Source of the DNA: Zoroaster sp. YZ-2022
Lineage: Eukaryota > Echinodermata > Asteroidea > Forcipulatida > Zoroasteridae
Length of the DNA: 64,000 nt
Assembly (NCBI GenBank): GCA_029582265.1
Contig: CM055823.1
Coordinates: forward strand, 5,766,001-5,830,000
Reading direction: 5' to 3'
Each line of letters starts with the position of its first letter. The first letter of the stretch is position 1. This document shows positions 62,161-64,000 of the stretch, in pieces. The notes under the pieces are model-generated. The model was not told the origin of the DNA. It saw nothing but the letters and a program-made list of their open reading frames with translations, and made no database searches. The position numbers were made by a program, and so were the translations under genes.

Positions 62161-62597
62161 ATTAAACAGTAAGTAAAAAAAGTTCATGTATTCTTCATTT
62201 CTTTGAGTTATTTGCCACTATTTTGAGGACTTTAGTCTATAGATCAATTAAAACATCGTACGATATTATAAAATAAATCTCAGTTTGTAGCGGTACAAAC
62301 AAATACACTAATTAGCATTTATTTATGACGTCAGGGAAAAGACCTGGGAATCCCCATTATGATTGGTTGTTTGCGCCTGCACGATGAACTAATGCCACTA
62401 GTCTCTACTGCGTGCAAATGATGCGACGTGCTTCGTAATGTCGATGTACGTAAATTTCAGGTTGGTTAAGCGTGACTTCAGAACGCTCAGCTTTCCCCGC
62501 GATGTGCTCAGCAAAGGGAAAATTATTCACGTGCGTCCCTCCGCCCATTCATGAAGTTTTGTGAACGTTTTTTGGAAGTGTTTTGATCAAAATAATT

Positions 62598-63075
62598 ATG
62601 TCCCACTCACAGAAATGTATCACCAGCTTTTTCTCTTCGGCCACTAAACGCAATGGGCCGGCAGTGATAGACACGGCAGCCGGGTCAAGCGAGAAGCCGG
62701 CAAATTCGAGACATTCTTCTGCGACCACATCTTTGTGTTCGAGTACAACTGACCCGGGAACTGATCACGCTACAAGTCTTCGGCCACTGTGGATTTAGAC
62801 CAAAAACTCGGAGCTGCTATGCCTGACGGCCCCGGTTGCTCAAGTGTTACCACCTCATCAAAAAACCAGAAGCAGGCATCTAAGTTTAATAGCGAAAAGT
62901 GGACACCTGGTAGGCCATACAGAAGTTTCAGTTTTTCTGAGCCAACATTGTTGTCAATTGCATTGGAGGGCACTCCTTCACATCATAAATTCTTGTATAA
63001 TACTGTGAAAATATCATACTATTATACAACAGATTATGTGAAAGGTGAGCCCTCCAAATCCATTCTTAAAAGTTA
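62598..63075 (+). pseudogene. N-terminal remnant of a hAT/TTF-zinc-finger transposon protein
   Basis: Frame 1 starts MSHSQKCITSFFSSATKRNG, like the xxITSFF start of ZMYM1/KIAA1586-type hAT-derived proteins. After a shift near 62780 the other frame has ASKFNSEKWTPGRPY, resembling the TTF-type finger entry (KFN..W..GRPW). Assigned by pattern only; frameshifted and truncated. Confidence 0.45.
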
Positions 63076-63269
63076 AAACACAGGAGCTTCGGGGTGCTTC
63101 GCCCCCTCGACCCCCACCGAGGCGTTGCCCCTGGACCCCACCAGGGGCCCTTAAGCGGGCCCCTGGACCCCCGGCCGTGAGGAGCTGCGCTCATTTCGCT
63201 CCGCTCACTACGCTCGCAATTGACAAAATTAGCCGGCACTCAATTTGGTCTGGTGACAACCCTGCGCCT

Positions 63270-64000
63270 ATCGAAACATCAGTACTGTCATTGGGGATGA
63301 ATTTCGCCCTCACACCCAAATCCATCCCAACGGAAGAAATCATCCAGTCAGTTGAGCCAGCCCTGCGACGACTCAACAAAACAGAAGCTGATGACGTCCG
63401 ACTACAGATGAGTGATGTTTTGCGTAAAGCCAAGCAAGCCAAGCGCAACCTCTCCAAGGGAGAGCTTTCCGCTTTACGGGACATCAAACGGGACAGCTCC
63501 ATCCACATCCTCACCACAGACAAAGGCAACGCTACAGTCATCATGGACTGAACACAATACACCGACAAGGTAAGTCAGATTTTATTATCCGATTCATACC
63601 GCCCCCTCAAGAAGAACCCCATCCCATCCATAGAGAAAAGAGTCGCTAGCAAACTCCCCTCCACCGTGCCGGTGCCCTCTCCACCCAACTCTACCGACAT
63701 CTCAGACCATCCAGCTCATCCTGCCCTAGGTTCTTTGGCCAGCCGAAGATTCACAAACCTGATGTTCCTCTCCGGCCTATCGTTGCCTCCAGAGGTTCAC
63801 CTACGTACAACACAGCCCGTCATCTATCTAAGATCCTCCGACCCTTGGTGGGTCTCACTCAACACCATGTGTCCAACTCCGATCAGTTCGTTGAGATCAC
63901 CCGGGGCCTCACCCTTCAACCCAGTGACATCTTGGTTAGTTTTGATGTTGTCTCCCTATTCACCAATGTCCTAACTACAGAGACATGCCTCCTGGTGAAG
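63270..64000 (+). pseudogene. Penelope-like element reverse transcriptase, 5' part, broken
   Basis: Conserved blocks in order: LSLGMNFALTPKSIPTEEII, RNLSKGELSALRDIKRDSS, TTDKGNATVIMD, then a stop at 63549. SYRPLKKNPIPSIEKRV continues in the same frame. A frameshift near 63730 leads to KIHKPDVPLRPIVASRGSPT and SFDVVSLFTNV (RT motif A aspartate). Known: FxPTPK, DKGNATVVMD and PKIHK..PLRPIVS mark Penelope-like RTs. The rest lies beyond the window. Confidence 0.85.

Overview
This is intron-rich, repeat-dense eukaryotic DNA. Two spliced protein genes, tRNA-headed SINEs, LINE and Penelope-like fragments, many MITEs and long minisatellites indicate a metazoan. The BAX-like gene and the SINE style fit an invertebrate deuterostome, most likely an echinoderm; the species cannot be fixed from the sequence alone. 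No prokaryotic features are present.

Layout. (1) 1-2928: MITEs, a tandem duplication and a 63-bp repeat. (2) 2929-21653, + strand: an eight-exon gene for a predicted single-pass membrane JmjC (2-oxoglutarate/Fe(II)) oxygenase of 434 aa. Its introns hold foldback elements, SINEs, a LINE 3' end, a near-perfect 104-bp hairpin and a 24-bp minisatellite. (3) 21654-25560: repeats. (4) about 25560-41179, + strand: a BAX/BAK-type apoptosis effector of 210 aa in five coding exons. A probable untranslated first exon ends at 26068, and a 5.9-kb 32-bp minisatellite (26208-32100) fills most of the inferred 5'UTR intron. (5) 41180-49900: SINEs and MITEs, often nested. (6) about 50050-58465, + strand: a predicted four-exon transcript without a convincing ORF, whose last exon is a diverged tandem array in which a 32-nt palindrome is the best preserved part. 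(7) 61671 to about 58470, - strand: two exons of a convergent, probably noncoding transcript, also internally duplicated. (8) 61838-64000: broken transposon genes, including the start of a Penelope-like reverse transcriptase that runs off the edge.

Exon joins were chosen by requiring GT-AG borders and an unbroken reading frame. Both protein genes close perfectly in frame (1305 nt and 633 nt including stops) and keep their family motifs. The two genes have no evident shared pathway. Many TTAACCC...GGGTTAA sequences that look telomeric are better explained as termini plus TTAA target duplications of piggyBac-like MITEs. Several minisatellites appear to have grown out of such MITE ends.
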